Below are positions 7,370 to 15,609 of a stretch of 64,000 nucleotides of DNA, piece after piece. The position numbers and the translations under genes are program-made. The stretch is taken from the NCBI GenBank assembly GCA_965247245.1, contig CBDFGV010000002.1:537433-601432 (forward strand), written 5' to 3'. The DNA comes from Tectiglobus sp965247245 (GTDB taxonomy: Bacteria > Pseudomonadota > Alphaproteobacteria > Rhizobiales > Hyphomicrobiaceae). The first letter of the stretch is position 1, and every line of letters starts with the position of its first letter. The notes under the pieces were generated by a model, which saw only the letters and a list, made by a program, of their open reading frames with translations, was not told where the DNA came from and did not search any database.

Positions 7370-8412
7370 AGTTCCTCGATCAGGCCAAGATATACGTAAA
7401 GTCCGGCAAAGGTGGTGACGGCTGCCTGTCGTTCCGCCGCGAGAAATTCATCGAGTACGGTGGACCGGATGGTGGCGACGGTGGCAAGGGCGGCGACGTC
7501 TGGGTCGAATGCGTCGCCAATCTCAACACGCTGATCGATTATCGCTACCAGCAGCACTTCAAGGCACAAGCCGGCCGACCCGGCATGGGCAAGAATCGGA
7601 CGGGCGCCAATGGTGAAGATTGCATCATCAAAGTTCCTCCTGGGACTCAAGTGTACGACGAAGACCAGGAGACATTGCTCGCGGATTTGAAAGAACCCGG
7701 CGAGCGCGCCCGCATCGCGAAAGGCGGCAACGGTGGATTTGGCAACGCCTATTTCAAGTCGGCAACCAACCAGGCGCCGCGCCGCGTGAACCCAGGCCTA
7801 CCGGCCGAGGAGTTTACGATCTGGCTGCGTCTCAAGCTGATCGCCGATGCCGGATTGGTCGGCCTGCCGAACGCCGGTAAGTCGACGTTCCTTGCGACGG
7901 TCTCAGCTGCCAAGCCCAAGATTGCGGACTATCCGTTTACGACGCTGCATCCCAACCTGGGTGTCGTTCGCGCTGGTGAAACCGACTTTGTTCTCGCCGA
8001 TATCCCGGGGTTGATTGAAGGTGCAAATGAGGGCGCCGGCCTCGGCACCCGCTTTCTCGGCCACATTGAACGGTGCCGCGTTATCTTGCACCTCGTCGAC
8101 GGCACGCAGGAGAATGTCGTCGAAGATTATCATACTGTGCGCGAGGAGCTTGATGCGTACGGTGCGAATTTGACGACGAAGACCGAGATCGTCGCCTTAT
8201 CCAAATGCGATGCGCTGGATGATGACACGCTATCCAGCCGGCTCGCCGAACTCGGTCAGGCCAGCGGCACCAAACCAATTGCGCTGTCCTCAGCTTCCAA
8301 CAAAGGCGTCCGCGAGGCGCTCTTTGCCTTGGCGAGCATTATCGAACAGGTACAGACCCAGGAGCGAGAGCTGGAACTGGCCGAGGCAGAACCACAACCA
8401 TGGCGACCGTGA
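7366..8412 (+). CDS. obgE: GTPase ObgE/CgtA
   Basis: The 348-residue protein has the glycine-rich OBG domain (GKGGDGCLSFRREKF and GGPDGGDGGKGGDVW in the first ~45 residues). The G domain from about residue 160 has G1 GLPNAGKST, G3 DIPGLIEGA and a G4-like SKCD. It assists late 50S subunit assembly and links ribosome biogenesis to the cell cycle and (p)ppGpp. The acidic tail is short. It overlaps the preceding GNAT gene by four bases. Confidence 0.97.
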   Translation: MKFLDQAKIYVKSGKGGDGCLSFRREKFIEYGGPDGGDGGKGGDVWVECVANLNTLIDYRYQQHFKAQAGRPGMGKNRTGANGEDCIIKVPPGTQVYDEDQETLLADLKEPGERARIAKGGNGGFGNAYFKSATNQAPRRVNPGLPAEEFTIWLRLKLIADAGLVGLPNAGKSTFLATVSAAKPKIADYPFTTLHPNLGVVRAGETDFVLADIPGLIEGANEGAGLGTRFLGHIERCRVILHLVDGTQENVVEDYHTVREELDAYGANLTTKTEIVALSKCDALDDDTLSSRLAELGQASGTKPIALSSASNKGVREALFALASIIEQVQTQERELELAEAEPQPWRP

Positions 8413-8481
8413 TGCGCTTGTCACCGCAAAACTATTGTTGAATGCACCCTTTCTTCACTCACTCTCATTTCGATACCTAGC

Positions 8482-9621
8482 ATGACAAGCTCTCGCCAAG
8501 AATGGTCCCGCGCCAAGCGCATCGTGATCAAGATCGGTTCTGCCCTGTTGGTCGATAAGTCGACCGGCCGCCTCAAGTCGACGTGGCTCAACTCGCTCGC
8601 AGATGACATCTCCGCCCTCCACAACGCCGGCAAGGATGTTGTTGTGGTGTCTTCCGGCTCAATCGCGTTGGGCCGCAAAATCATCGGGTTGCCGCCAGGG
8701 CCATTGGAGTTAGAACAAAGCCAGGCCGCTGCATCCGTCGGCCAGATCAGTCTCGCGCATGCCTACCAGGATGTGTTCCGTCAGCGTGGCCTGACGACGG
8801 CGCAGGTGTTGCTCACTCTTGGAGACACAGAGGAGCGACGGCGCTATCTCAACGCACGGCGAACGATTGATACGCTCTTGGCGCATCGCACTGTAACCGT
8901 CGTTAATGAGAATGATACGGTTGCGACGGCTGAGATCCGATACGGCGACAATGATCGCCTATCGGCTCGCGTTGCGAGTATGATCAGCGCGGACTGCCTC
9001 GTCCTGTTGTCGGATGTCGACGGCCTATACACCGCGCCGCCCGACAAAGATCCCAACGCTCAACGCCTGGACGAGGTCGTTGAGATCACGCCTGAGATCG
9101 AAGCGATGGCCGGCAGTGAAGGCTCGGAGCTGTCACGCGGCGGCATGGTGACCAAGATCGAAGCTGCCAAGATTGCGCGGGCAGCCGGCATCAACATGGT
9201 TATCACCAGCGGTCACATCCTGCATCCGCTCAGCACGCTCGATAGCGGCGGGCCGAGTACATGGTTTCTTGCTGCCTCGGACCCGGTCGCTGCGCGCAAG
9301 CGCTGGATTGCCGGGCAACTGGAGCCGGCCGGTTCGGTCTACGTCGACGATGGCGCGGAGAAGGCACTCGGTGGCGGCAAGAGCCTCTTGCCTGCCGGTG
9401 TGCGGCGTGTAGACGGTCAATTCGACCGCGGCGATGCGGTTGTCATCCGCCGGCTCGACGGCACGGAACTAGGGCGTGGGCTGGTGGCCTATGCGAATGA
9501 CGATGCCCAGCGTATTATGGGCAAGAAATCAGGCGAAATCGCTGGCATTCTGGGACACAAAGGGCGGTCGGAACTCATTCACCGCGATGACATGGCGCTC
9601 AATCGGGTACGGACAAAATGA
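8482..9621 (+). CDS. proB: Glutamate 5-kinase
   Basis: ProB phosphorylates glutamate in the first step of proline synthesis. The 379 residues comprise an amino-acid-kinase domain (KRIVIKIGSALLV at about 12-24, VVVVSSGSIALG, and NENDTVAT for substrate binding) and a C-terminal PUA domain from about residue 280. This is the long, full-length form. The stop overlaps the proA start by four bases. Confidence 0.97.
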   Translation: MTSSRQEWSRAKRIVIKIGSALLVDKSTGRLKSTWLNSLADDISALHNAGKDVVVVSSGSIALGRKIIGLPPGPLELEQSQAAASVGQISLAHAYQDVFRQRGLTTAQVLLTLGDTEERRRYLNARRTIDTLLAHRTVTVVNENDTVATAEIRYGDNDRLSARVASMISADCLVLLSDVDGLYTAPPDKDPNAQRLDEVVEITPEIEAMAGSEGSELSRGGMVTKIEAAKIARAAGINMVITSGHILHPLSTLDSGGPSTWFLAASDPVAARKRWIAGQLEPAGSVYVDDGAEKALGGGKSLLPAGVRRVDGQFDRGDAVVIRRLDGTELGRGLVAYANDDAQRIMGKKSGEIAGILGHKGRSELIHRDDMALNRVRTK

Positions 9622-10904
9622 ATAAGGTCGAGAAACTTTCAGCTGATACGAAAGACGTGATGGCCGAGTTGGGCCGTCAGGCCAAACAGGCTGCATCCGT
9701 GCTTGCGATTGCCAGCCGCGAAGAAAAGGATGCTGCCCTCACGGCTGCCGCTGACGCTTTGCGCCAATCGACAGCAAGTATTGTCGAAGCCAACGCGCTT
9801 GACCTTGCGGCTGCCCGCGAGGCTGGCCGGCCTGACGCCTTCGTTGACCGGCTGGCTCTGAACGAAAAGCGGATTGACGGCGTTGCCAAGGGGCTCGAAG
9901 CCATCGCGCAACTGGATGATCCGGTTGGCGCGACGATTGCCGAATGGCGACAGCCCAACCACCTGAAGATTGAGCGGGTGCGAACACCACTTGGCGTCAT
10001 TGGCGTCATCTATGAAAGCCGCCCGAACGTCACTGCCGATGCAGGCGCGCTGTGCCTCAAATCCGGCAACGCAGCCATTCTGCGTGGCGGTTCGGAAAGC
10101 TTTCATTCCAGCCGCGCTATTCACGCCTGCCTGGTTGCCGGTCTCGAAGCTGCGGAGCTGCCTTCGGCCGCTATTCAACTGGTGCCAACAACAGATCGTG
10201 CGGCGGTCGGTGAAATGCTGCGTGGTCTCGATGGCGCTATTGACGTGATCGTCCCGCGTGGCGGCAAGAGCCTGGTCGGACGCGTACAAGACGAAGCGCG
10301 GGTGCCGGTCTTCGCGCATCTCGAAGGCATCTGTCATGTCTATCTCGATCGCGGTGCCGACCTCGATGATGCTGTCCCGATTATCGTCAACGCCAAGATG
10401 CGGCGCACCGGGATTTGCGGCGCGGCTGAAACGCTGCTGGTCGACAAGGAAGCACCGGAAGAGTTCTTGAAGTCCGCTGTTACGGCACTGCTCGATGCCG
10501 GCTGCGAAGTGCGCGGCGATGCGCCAGCACAATCTGTCGATACGCGCGTCAAGGCTGCAACTGAAGAAGACTGGCCGACGGAATATCTGGACAAGATCAT
10601 ATCAGTGAAAACTGTCGACGGCGTCGACGAAGCGATATCGCACATCGCGACCTATGGATCGCAACACACCGACTGCATTCTGACCGAGTGCTATGGCACC
10701 GCGGAACACTTTCTCAAGCGTGTCGACTCCGCCATTGTCCTGCACAACGCCTCGACTCAGTTCGCCGACGGCGGTGAATTCGGCATGGGCGCAGAGATCG
10801 GTATTGCGACAGGCAAAATGCACGCGCGCGGCCCCGTCGGGCTCGAACAGTTGACGAGCTTCAAGTACGTCGTGCGCGGCGCCGGTCAGACCAGGCCGGA
10901 CTAG
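9618..10904 (+). CDS. proA: Glutamate-5-semialdehyde dehydrogenase (gamma-glutamyl phosphate reductase)
   Basis: This 428-residue aldehyde-dehydrogenase-superfamily enzyme reduces gamma-glutamyl phosphate with NADPH. ProA hallmarks are GVIGVIYESRPNVTADAGALCLKSGNA (read as GVIGVIYESRPNV and LCLKSGNA), the catalytic cysteine in RRTGICGAAETLL, and FGMGAEIGIAT near the C-terminus. It overlaps proB by ATGA, so the two are translationally coupled. Confidence 0.97.
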   Translation: MNKVEKLSADTKDVMAELGRQAKQAASVLAIASREEKDAALTAAADALRQSTASIVEANALDLAAAREAGRPDAFVDRLALNEKRIDGVAKGLEAIAQLDDPVGATIAEWRQPNHLKIERVRTPLGVIGVIYESRPNVTADAGALCLKSGNAAILRGGSESFHSSRAIHACLVAGLEAAELPSAAIQLVPTTDRAAVGEMLRGLDGAIDVIVPRGGKSLVGRVQDEARVPVFAHLEGICHVYLDRGADLDDAVPIIVNAKMRRTGICGAAETLLVDKEAPEEFLKSAVTALLDAGCEVRGDAPAQSVDTRVKAATEEDWPTEYLDKIISVKTVDGVDEAISHIATYGSQHTDCILTECYGTAEHFLKRVDSAIVLHNASTQFADGGEFGMGAEIGIATGKMHARGPVGLEQLTSFKYVVRGAGQTRPD

Positions 10905-10924
10905 GCCAGAGTTAGGATTGATCC

Positions 10925-11599
10925 TTGTCCCGTAAGTCCGCTCCGGTCAGCTTTGGCTCGATCAAACCCAAGCCGCCCCTTGTCATGCCAGGGCAACGGG
11001 TCGGCCTCCTGGGCGGGTCGTTCAATCCACCGCATGACGCGCATCGCCTGATCACGGGCACGGCGCGTCGACGGCTCGGCCTTGATGCTGTCTGGTGGGT
11101 GGTGACGCCTGGCAATCCGCTTAAGTCACACGGCGAACTTGCGCCATTGGACGAACGGCTGGCGCTTTGCGAGAAGATGACGTCCAACCCTGCGATCAAG
11201 ATCACGGCCTTTGAGGAAGATTTGCCCAGCGCTTACACGGCTGCGACGCTAGCCTTCCTGAAGCGGCGGTTTCCCAATGTTCGGTTCGTCTGGCTGATGG
11301 GGGCCGACAATCTGGCGACGTTCCACCTCTGGCAGGACTGGCAGACCATTGCTGATCAAATGCCGATCGCCGTGGTCGATCGTCCGGGCTGGCGCCTGCC
11401 ATCTATGGCCCAGAAGACGGCGCATTATCTCCGTCGCAGCTATATTCCGGAGCAACGGGCTCGGGTTCTACCTATGCTCCAGGCGCCAGCCTGGACATTC
11501 CTGACGGGCCGGCTCTCCCGCCTGTCATCAACCGAAATCCGCGAAAATCGCAAAACTTTTCTCGCAACATTGGCAAAGAGAGCGTTAATGGAAGATTAA
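10925..11599 (+). CDS. nadD: Nicotinate-nucleotide adenylyltransferase
   Basis: NadD adenylates nicotinate mononucleotide in NAD synthesis. The nucleotidyltransferase motif GGSFNPPHDAH (about residues 30-40) and the C-terminal SSTEIRENR (the SSTxIR motif) are both present. The start used is a TTG 20 bases after proA with AGGAT nearby. An ATG at 10985, just before the conserved domain, is a possible alternative. Confidence 0.95.
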   Translation: MSRKSAPVSFGSIKPKPPLVMPGQRVGLLGGSFNPPHDAHRLITGTARRRLGLDAVWWVVTPGNPLKSHGELAPLDERLALCEKMTSNPAIKITAFEEDLPSAYTAATLAFLKRRFPNVRFVWLMGADNLATFHLWQDWQTIADQMPIAVVDRPGWRLPSMAQKTAHYLRRSYIPEQRARVLPMLQAPAWTFLTGRLSRLSSTEIRENRKTFLATLAKRALMED

Positions 11600-11785
11600 G
11601 TGTCATCGACTTGTTACCCGCACATGCGAGCGAAGGATGTTGTCGAACGCACCGGGATGTGCGACAATTCACTTGTTTGGAAGCCAATTTGCGTTGGAAG
11701 TTGCGATGTGAGCGCCCGAATAGCAGGCGTGAATATGGAAAATCGCTGAAAACGGACCGAATGGCCAAAGGATCTACACCACAAA

Positions 11786-12196
11786 ATGTCAATTGCTCTT
11801 GAGGGCACTCTGGTGAGTTCGCCTCTCTCAGAACCTGTGTCGCAAGGCCAGGACTCTAAAGCTCTCGTCGATCAGATCGTCGCTTGGCTGGATGAAGCCA
11901 AAGCAGAAGAGGTGATCACGATCGACCTGGAAGGAAAATCTTCAGTCGGCGATTTCATGGTGATCGCGTCGGGACGTTCCGCCCGGCACGTGAACGCCGT
12001 GGCTGATCAGCTGCGCCGAAAGCTGAAGGATACCGGCCAGGGGAATGTCCAGATCGAAGGCACCGAGAACTGTGATTGGGTGCTGCTCGATACCGGTGAC
12101 ATTATTGTTCACCTGTTCCGCCCAGAAGTGCGCGAATTCTACAATCTTGAGAAGATGTGGCAGGCAGAGCCGCCTGCTGACGACACGACCCACTGA
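11786..12196 (+). CDS. rsfS: Ribosomal silencing factor RsfS
   Basis: This protein of about 136 residues contains the RsfS core: EEVITIDLEGKSSVGDFMVIASG (read as ITIDLEGKSSVGDFMVIASG), RHVNAVADQL, the GTENCDWVLLDTGDIIVHLF region in two halves, and REFYNLEKMW. It binds L14 and blocks subunit joining in starvation. A GTG at 11813 with GAGGG seven bases upstream has a better ribosome site than the ATG at 11786 and may be the true start, giving 127 residues. Confidence 0.95.
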   Translation: MSIALEGTLVSSPLSEPVSQGQDSKALVDQIVAWLDEAKAEEVITIDLEGKSSVGDFMVIASGRSARHVNAVADQLRRKLKDTGQGNVQIEGTENCDWVLLDTGDIIVHLFRPEVREFYNLEKMWQAEPPADDTTH

Positions 12197-12271
12197 TCAC
12201 CAATCGTGCGGGCGTGATCGGCGGCTTGCGTCGGTGGAGCTTGCATGGACTGATCGCTGCGGAGGCGCGTC

Positions 12272-12754
12272 ATGCGGCTGTCACTGATTGCTGTCGGTCG
12301 TCTCAAGTCCGGGCCGGATCGTGAATTGTGCGACCGCTACTGGGACCGCCTGACCAAGCAGGCGCGGCCACTTGGCATTCACTGCGAAAAGATTGTCGAG
12401 CTCGGCGAGGCGCGGTCAGACAACACTGATCAGCGCCGCGCTGAAGAGGCCAAGGCCATTTTGGCAAAGGCGCCGGCAGGAGCGAGGCTCATAGTTCTTG
12501 ATGAGACCGGCAAGCAGCAGACCAGCACCCAGTTTGCAGACTTCGTGCGCGGCATCCAGGAAGATGGCGCGCAGGATCTTTGTTTCGTCATTGGCGGCCC
12601 GGACGGTCATGGCGCTGCTGTGATTGATGCCGCCCACACCATGCTCTCACTCGGGCGCATGACATTGCCGCACGGATTGGCGCGCATCGTTCTTGCAGAG
12701 CAGATCTATCGTGCAGCCACGATCATAGCCGGGCACCCCTACCATCGAGCGTGA
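12272..12754 (+). CDS. rlmH: 23S rRNA (pseudouridine-1915-N3)-methyltransferase
   Basis: This 160-residue SPOUT-fold enzyme methylates pseudouridine 1915 in helix 69 of 23S rRNA. Visible signatures are LIVLDETGKQQTSTQFA, FVIGGPDGHG and the C-terminal EQIYRAATIIAGHPYHRA knot that binds S-adenosylmethionine. GGAGG lies seven bases before the ATG. It closes the conserved block. The peptidase/ctpA genes that often follow rlmH in Hyphomicrobiales are absent here. Confidence 0.97.
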   Translation: MRLSLIAVGRLKSGPDRELCDRYWDRLTKQARPLGIHCEKIVELGEARSDNTDQRRAEEAKAILAKAPAGARLIVLDETGKQQTSTQFADFVRGIQEDGAQDLCFVIGGPDGHGAAVIDAAHTMLSLGRMTLPHGLARIVLAEQIYRAATIIAGHPYHRA

Positions 12755-12796
12755 CGGTGGGACTGAGCAAGCGTCATGTTTGGCTGATGTCGATCG

Positions 12797-13669
12797 CTAG
12801 TTCCGAGCCGCAAACCAATCCAGCGCAGACGTTGGCAGGATGCGGCGGGCGACGGCGACGATATAGGTGGGTGTCGTCACGTAGTAGCGACGCTTCGGGC
12901 GACGGCTCTCAACAGCATGGATGAGTTTCTTCGCAACCGCCTCTGGTGGCAGCTTGAAGAACTGTTTCCCACCCTTCTCCATGCCCGCGATAATCGCCTT
13001 GTAGCGCTCGCTGTGAACGGAGCCTTCGATGTCAACATTGGCACGTGCCGCCGCCATGGCATGATCAAGAAAGCGCGTGTCGATGGGACCTGGTTCGATA
13101 AGCGATATGTAGACGCCGGTGCCGGCAAGCTCCAAACGCATGGTGTCAGCCATCGCTTCCAGGGCGAACTTGGAGGCGCAGTAGGCGCCGCGATAGGGTG
13201 CCGCGATCATTCCGAGGACGGATGAGCATTGCACAATCCGCCCGGCACCATTGGCGCGCATCATTTGGGCGGCGCGCCTCGTGATCTCATGGGCGGCGAA
13301 GACGTTGACTTCGAATTGCTGGCGAACAGCTGCAACGTCGAGATCTTCGAGAGCACCTGGCTGACCATAGGCCCCATTGTTGAATACGGCGTACAACTGG
13401 CCATCAGTCAGGCGTTCCACCTCATCCATGCAACGGGTAACAGATGCCGGATCGGCCAACTCCAGCTCCAGCACTTCCAATCCGAAGTCCTGCTTGAGCC
13501 TTGCCAGATCATCGGCGTGACGTGCCGTGGCCAACACGCGCCAGCCGCGCGCTTTGAGGGCGCGGGCAGAGGCAAGACCGATGCCGGAAGAGCAGCCGGT
13601 AATCAGAATTGACCGTCCTTGACCTGCCTGCACCTCGCCCGGATGGCCCGGCTCTGGTCCGGACGACAC
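12797..13669 (-). CDS. Short-chain dehydrogenase/reductase
   Basis: This 290-residue classical SDR has the cofactor motif ITGCSSGIG (about residues 23-31), the structural NNGAYG (NNAG position), the catalytic Ser in QCSSVLG, and YCASK with Tyr and Lys. The variant NNGA and the EPGPIDTRF stretch resemble SDRs acting on lipids or retinoid-like substrates, but the substrate is unknown. It follows the mcd gene by three bases on the same strand, so the two are cotranscribed. Whether it serves the ethylmalonyl-CoA pathway is speculation. Confidence 0.88.
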   Translation of the reverse strand: MSSGPEPGHPGEVQAGQGRSILITGCSSGIGLASARALKARGWRVLATARHADDLARLKQDFGLEVLELELADPASVTRCMDEVERLTDGQLYAVFNNGAYGQPGALEDLDVAAVRQQFEVNVFAAHEITRRAAQMMRANGAGRIVQCSSVLGMIAAPYRGAYCASKFALEAMADTMRLELAGTGVYISLIEPGPIDTRFLDHAMAAARANVDIEGSVHSERYKAIIAGMEKGGKQFFKLPPEAVAKKLIHAVESRRPKRRYYVTTPTYIVAVARRILPTSALDWFAARN

Positions 13670-13672
13670 GGT

Positions 13673-15346
13673 TTAATTCGCCCCTTCAAGAAGACGACGA
13701 GCGATCACCTGCGCCTGGATCTCAGCGGCGCCCTCGAAGATGTTGAGGATGCGGGCATCGCAAAGGACGCGGCTCACCGGATACTCAAGCGCAAATCCGT
13801 TGCCGCCATGGATCTGCAATGCGTTGTCGGCGGAAGCCCAGGCGACGCGTGCGCCGAGCAACTTCGCCATACCGGCTTCGAGATCACAGCGGCGCCCCTG
13901 GTCCTTTTCGCGGGCCGCGAAGTAGGTGAGCTGGCGCGCAATCATGGTTTCAACGGCCATCATGACGATTTTGTTGGCGACGCGCGGAAACGCCATGATC
14001 TGCTTGCCGAACTGGTTGCGGTCCAAGGCATAGGCGAGCGCAAGGTCCATCGCCGACTGCGCAACACCTATCGCGCGTGCTGCGGTTTGAATGCGGGCTG
14101 CTTCGAACGTCGCCATCAGCTGCTTGAAGCCCTGGCCTTCAACACCGCCGAGCAATTGCGATGCCGGCACCTCGAAACCGTCAAACGAAATGTCGTACTC
14201 CTTCATGCCGCGGTAACCGAGCACCTCGATCTCGCCGCCCGTCATGCCTTCTGCCGGGAACGGATTGTCGTCCGTGCCGCGCGGCTTCTCGGCCAGGAAC
14301 ATCGACAGACCACGATAGCCTTTTTCATCCGGGTTGGTTCTGACGAGGAGTGTCATCAGGTCGGCGCGCACGGGATGGGTAATCCAGGTCTTCTGGCCGA
14401 AGATCTTATAGACATCGCCGTGACGCTCGGCACGCGTCTTAAGAGACGCCAGGTCGGACCCGGTGTTCGGCTCAGTGAAAACCGCCGTTGGAATGATCTC
14501 ACCCGATGCAATGCGCGGCAGATACTTTTCCTTCTGCTCCGGCGTACCATTGGCCAAGATCAGTTCGCCGGCAATCTCGGACCGCGTACCGAGTGAGCCA
14601 ACGCCGATATAACCGCGCGAGAGTTCCTCGGACACGATGCACATTGCTTCCTTACCGAGACCAAGACCGCCAACATCCTCGGGCATCGAGACGCCGAAGA
14701 CACCAAGTTCGGCAAGCTTTGCGATCGTCTCAAGCGGAATGTAGTTGTTTTGCAGGTGCCATTCGTGTGCGTGCGGCAGAACCTCGGCTTCGCAGAACCG
14801 GTTCATCTCTTCCTGCATCGCAGAATGGATGTCATCCAAGCCGCTTTCGCCGAACGTCGTTGATCCAGGTCGCTCAGCAATCAGGGTTGCAAGACGCAGC
14901 TTGGCGGCATCATCCTGGCTAGCCAGAACGGCGCTCTCGGTTGCATCCTCAAACTCACGAATGGCCGAACGAGGCACGCCGAGCTTGCCCAGGCGGACAG
15001 TCTCGCCCTGGCTCATCGGAATGCCGCCGGCAATCTGTGACGCGTACTCGCCAACACCCAGTTGCACGATCAGCTGCTCGAACTCGCCGAAATTCTGCTC
15101 AGACTTGATGCGCTCGGCCCAGCCATGCAACTGGCGCAGCGCCTCCACGTAGGTTGCAAGCCAGGCCAGTCCGTGGGTCACTTCCTGATGCTCGTCGGCG
15201 GCTGAATTGCTCCCAACCATATCCTTGACGGAACGCTTGGCATGACCAAGCAGGCGCTCGGCCTCGGACAGAACCGCTTCGGCGCTTGCTAGTGGATCTG
15301 CTTGAAGTTCAGGTGCTTGCTTCGCCGCTGCCAACGCAGAGTTCAT
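13673..15346 (-). CDS. mcd: Probable (2S)-methylsuccinyl-CoA dehydrogenase
   Basis: This 557-residue acyl-CoA dehydrogenase has an N-terminal helical extension of about 150 residues, the size and layout of methylsuccinyl-CoA dehydrogenases and unlike the ~390-residue standard family. Motifs include FTEPNTGSDLASL, KTWITHP, RIQTAARAIGVAQSAMDLAL (FAD/ADP region) and QIHGGNGFALEYPVSRVLCDARI with a C-terminal EGAAEIQ. It would oxidise methylsuccinyl-CoA to mesaconyl-CoA in the ethylmalonyl-CoA pathway. The ccr and ecm genes 10-15 kb away support this. GGAGG lies upstream of the ATG. Confidence 0.82.
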   Translation of the reverse strand: MNSALAAAKQAPELQADPLASAEAVLSEAERLLGHAKRSVKDMVGSNSAADEHQEVTHGLAWLATYVEALRQLHGWAERIKSEQNFGEFEQLIVQLGVGEYASQIAGGIPMSQGETVRLGKLGVPRSAIREFEDATESAVLASQDDAAKLRLATLIAERPGSTTFGESGLDDIHSAMQEEMNRFCEAEVLPHAHEWHLQNNYIPLETIAKLAELGVFGVSMPEDVGGLGLGKEAMCIVSEELSRGYIGVGSLGTRSEIAGELILANGTPEQKEKYLPRIASGEIIPTAVFTEPNTGSDLASLKTRAERHGDVYKIFGQKTWITHPVRADLMTLLVRTNPDEKGYRGLSMFLAEKPRGTDDNPFPAEGMTGGEIEVLGYRGMKEYDISFDGFEVPASQLLGGVEGQGFKQLMATFEAARIQTAARAIGVAQSAMDLALAYALDRNQFGKQIMAFPRVANKIVMMAVETMIARQLTYFAAREKDQGRRCDLEAGMAKLLGARVAWASADNALQIHGGNGFALEYPVSRVLCDARILNIFEGAAEIQAQVIARRLLEGAN

Positions 15347-15609
15347 AACGTTCTCGCCTCCAGGATTTGGCCGTGCTGATTTGGCCCAAAGAGATCATTT
15401 TGCAGCGCAGCAAGCGATGTGGTGACACGCCGCAATCCAGGCGCAAAAGAGCGCAATCGGACGACATTTCAGACACTTAACGATTCCAACCGGTGTCCTA
15501 CTTTGGTCTGGGTAAAACCGAAAAGCACTTTGCTCGATTCGTAAGTTGCGATCATCTTTGCGCATTGTGTTGGAACTCACGGCGTGGCCCCAAACTCACG
15601 CGCGATGAT

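Noticed and set aside
13619..14596. A 325-codon plus-strand frame antisense to mcd
   Set aside because: It is a GC-driven shadow of a clearly recognisable acyl-CoA dehydrogenase on the other strand and shows no domain.
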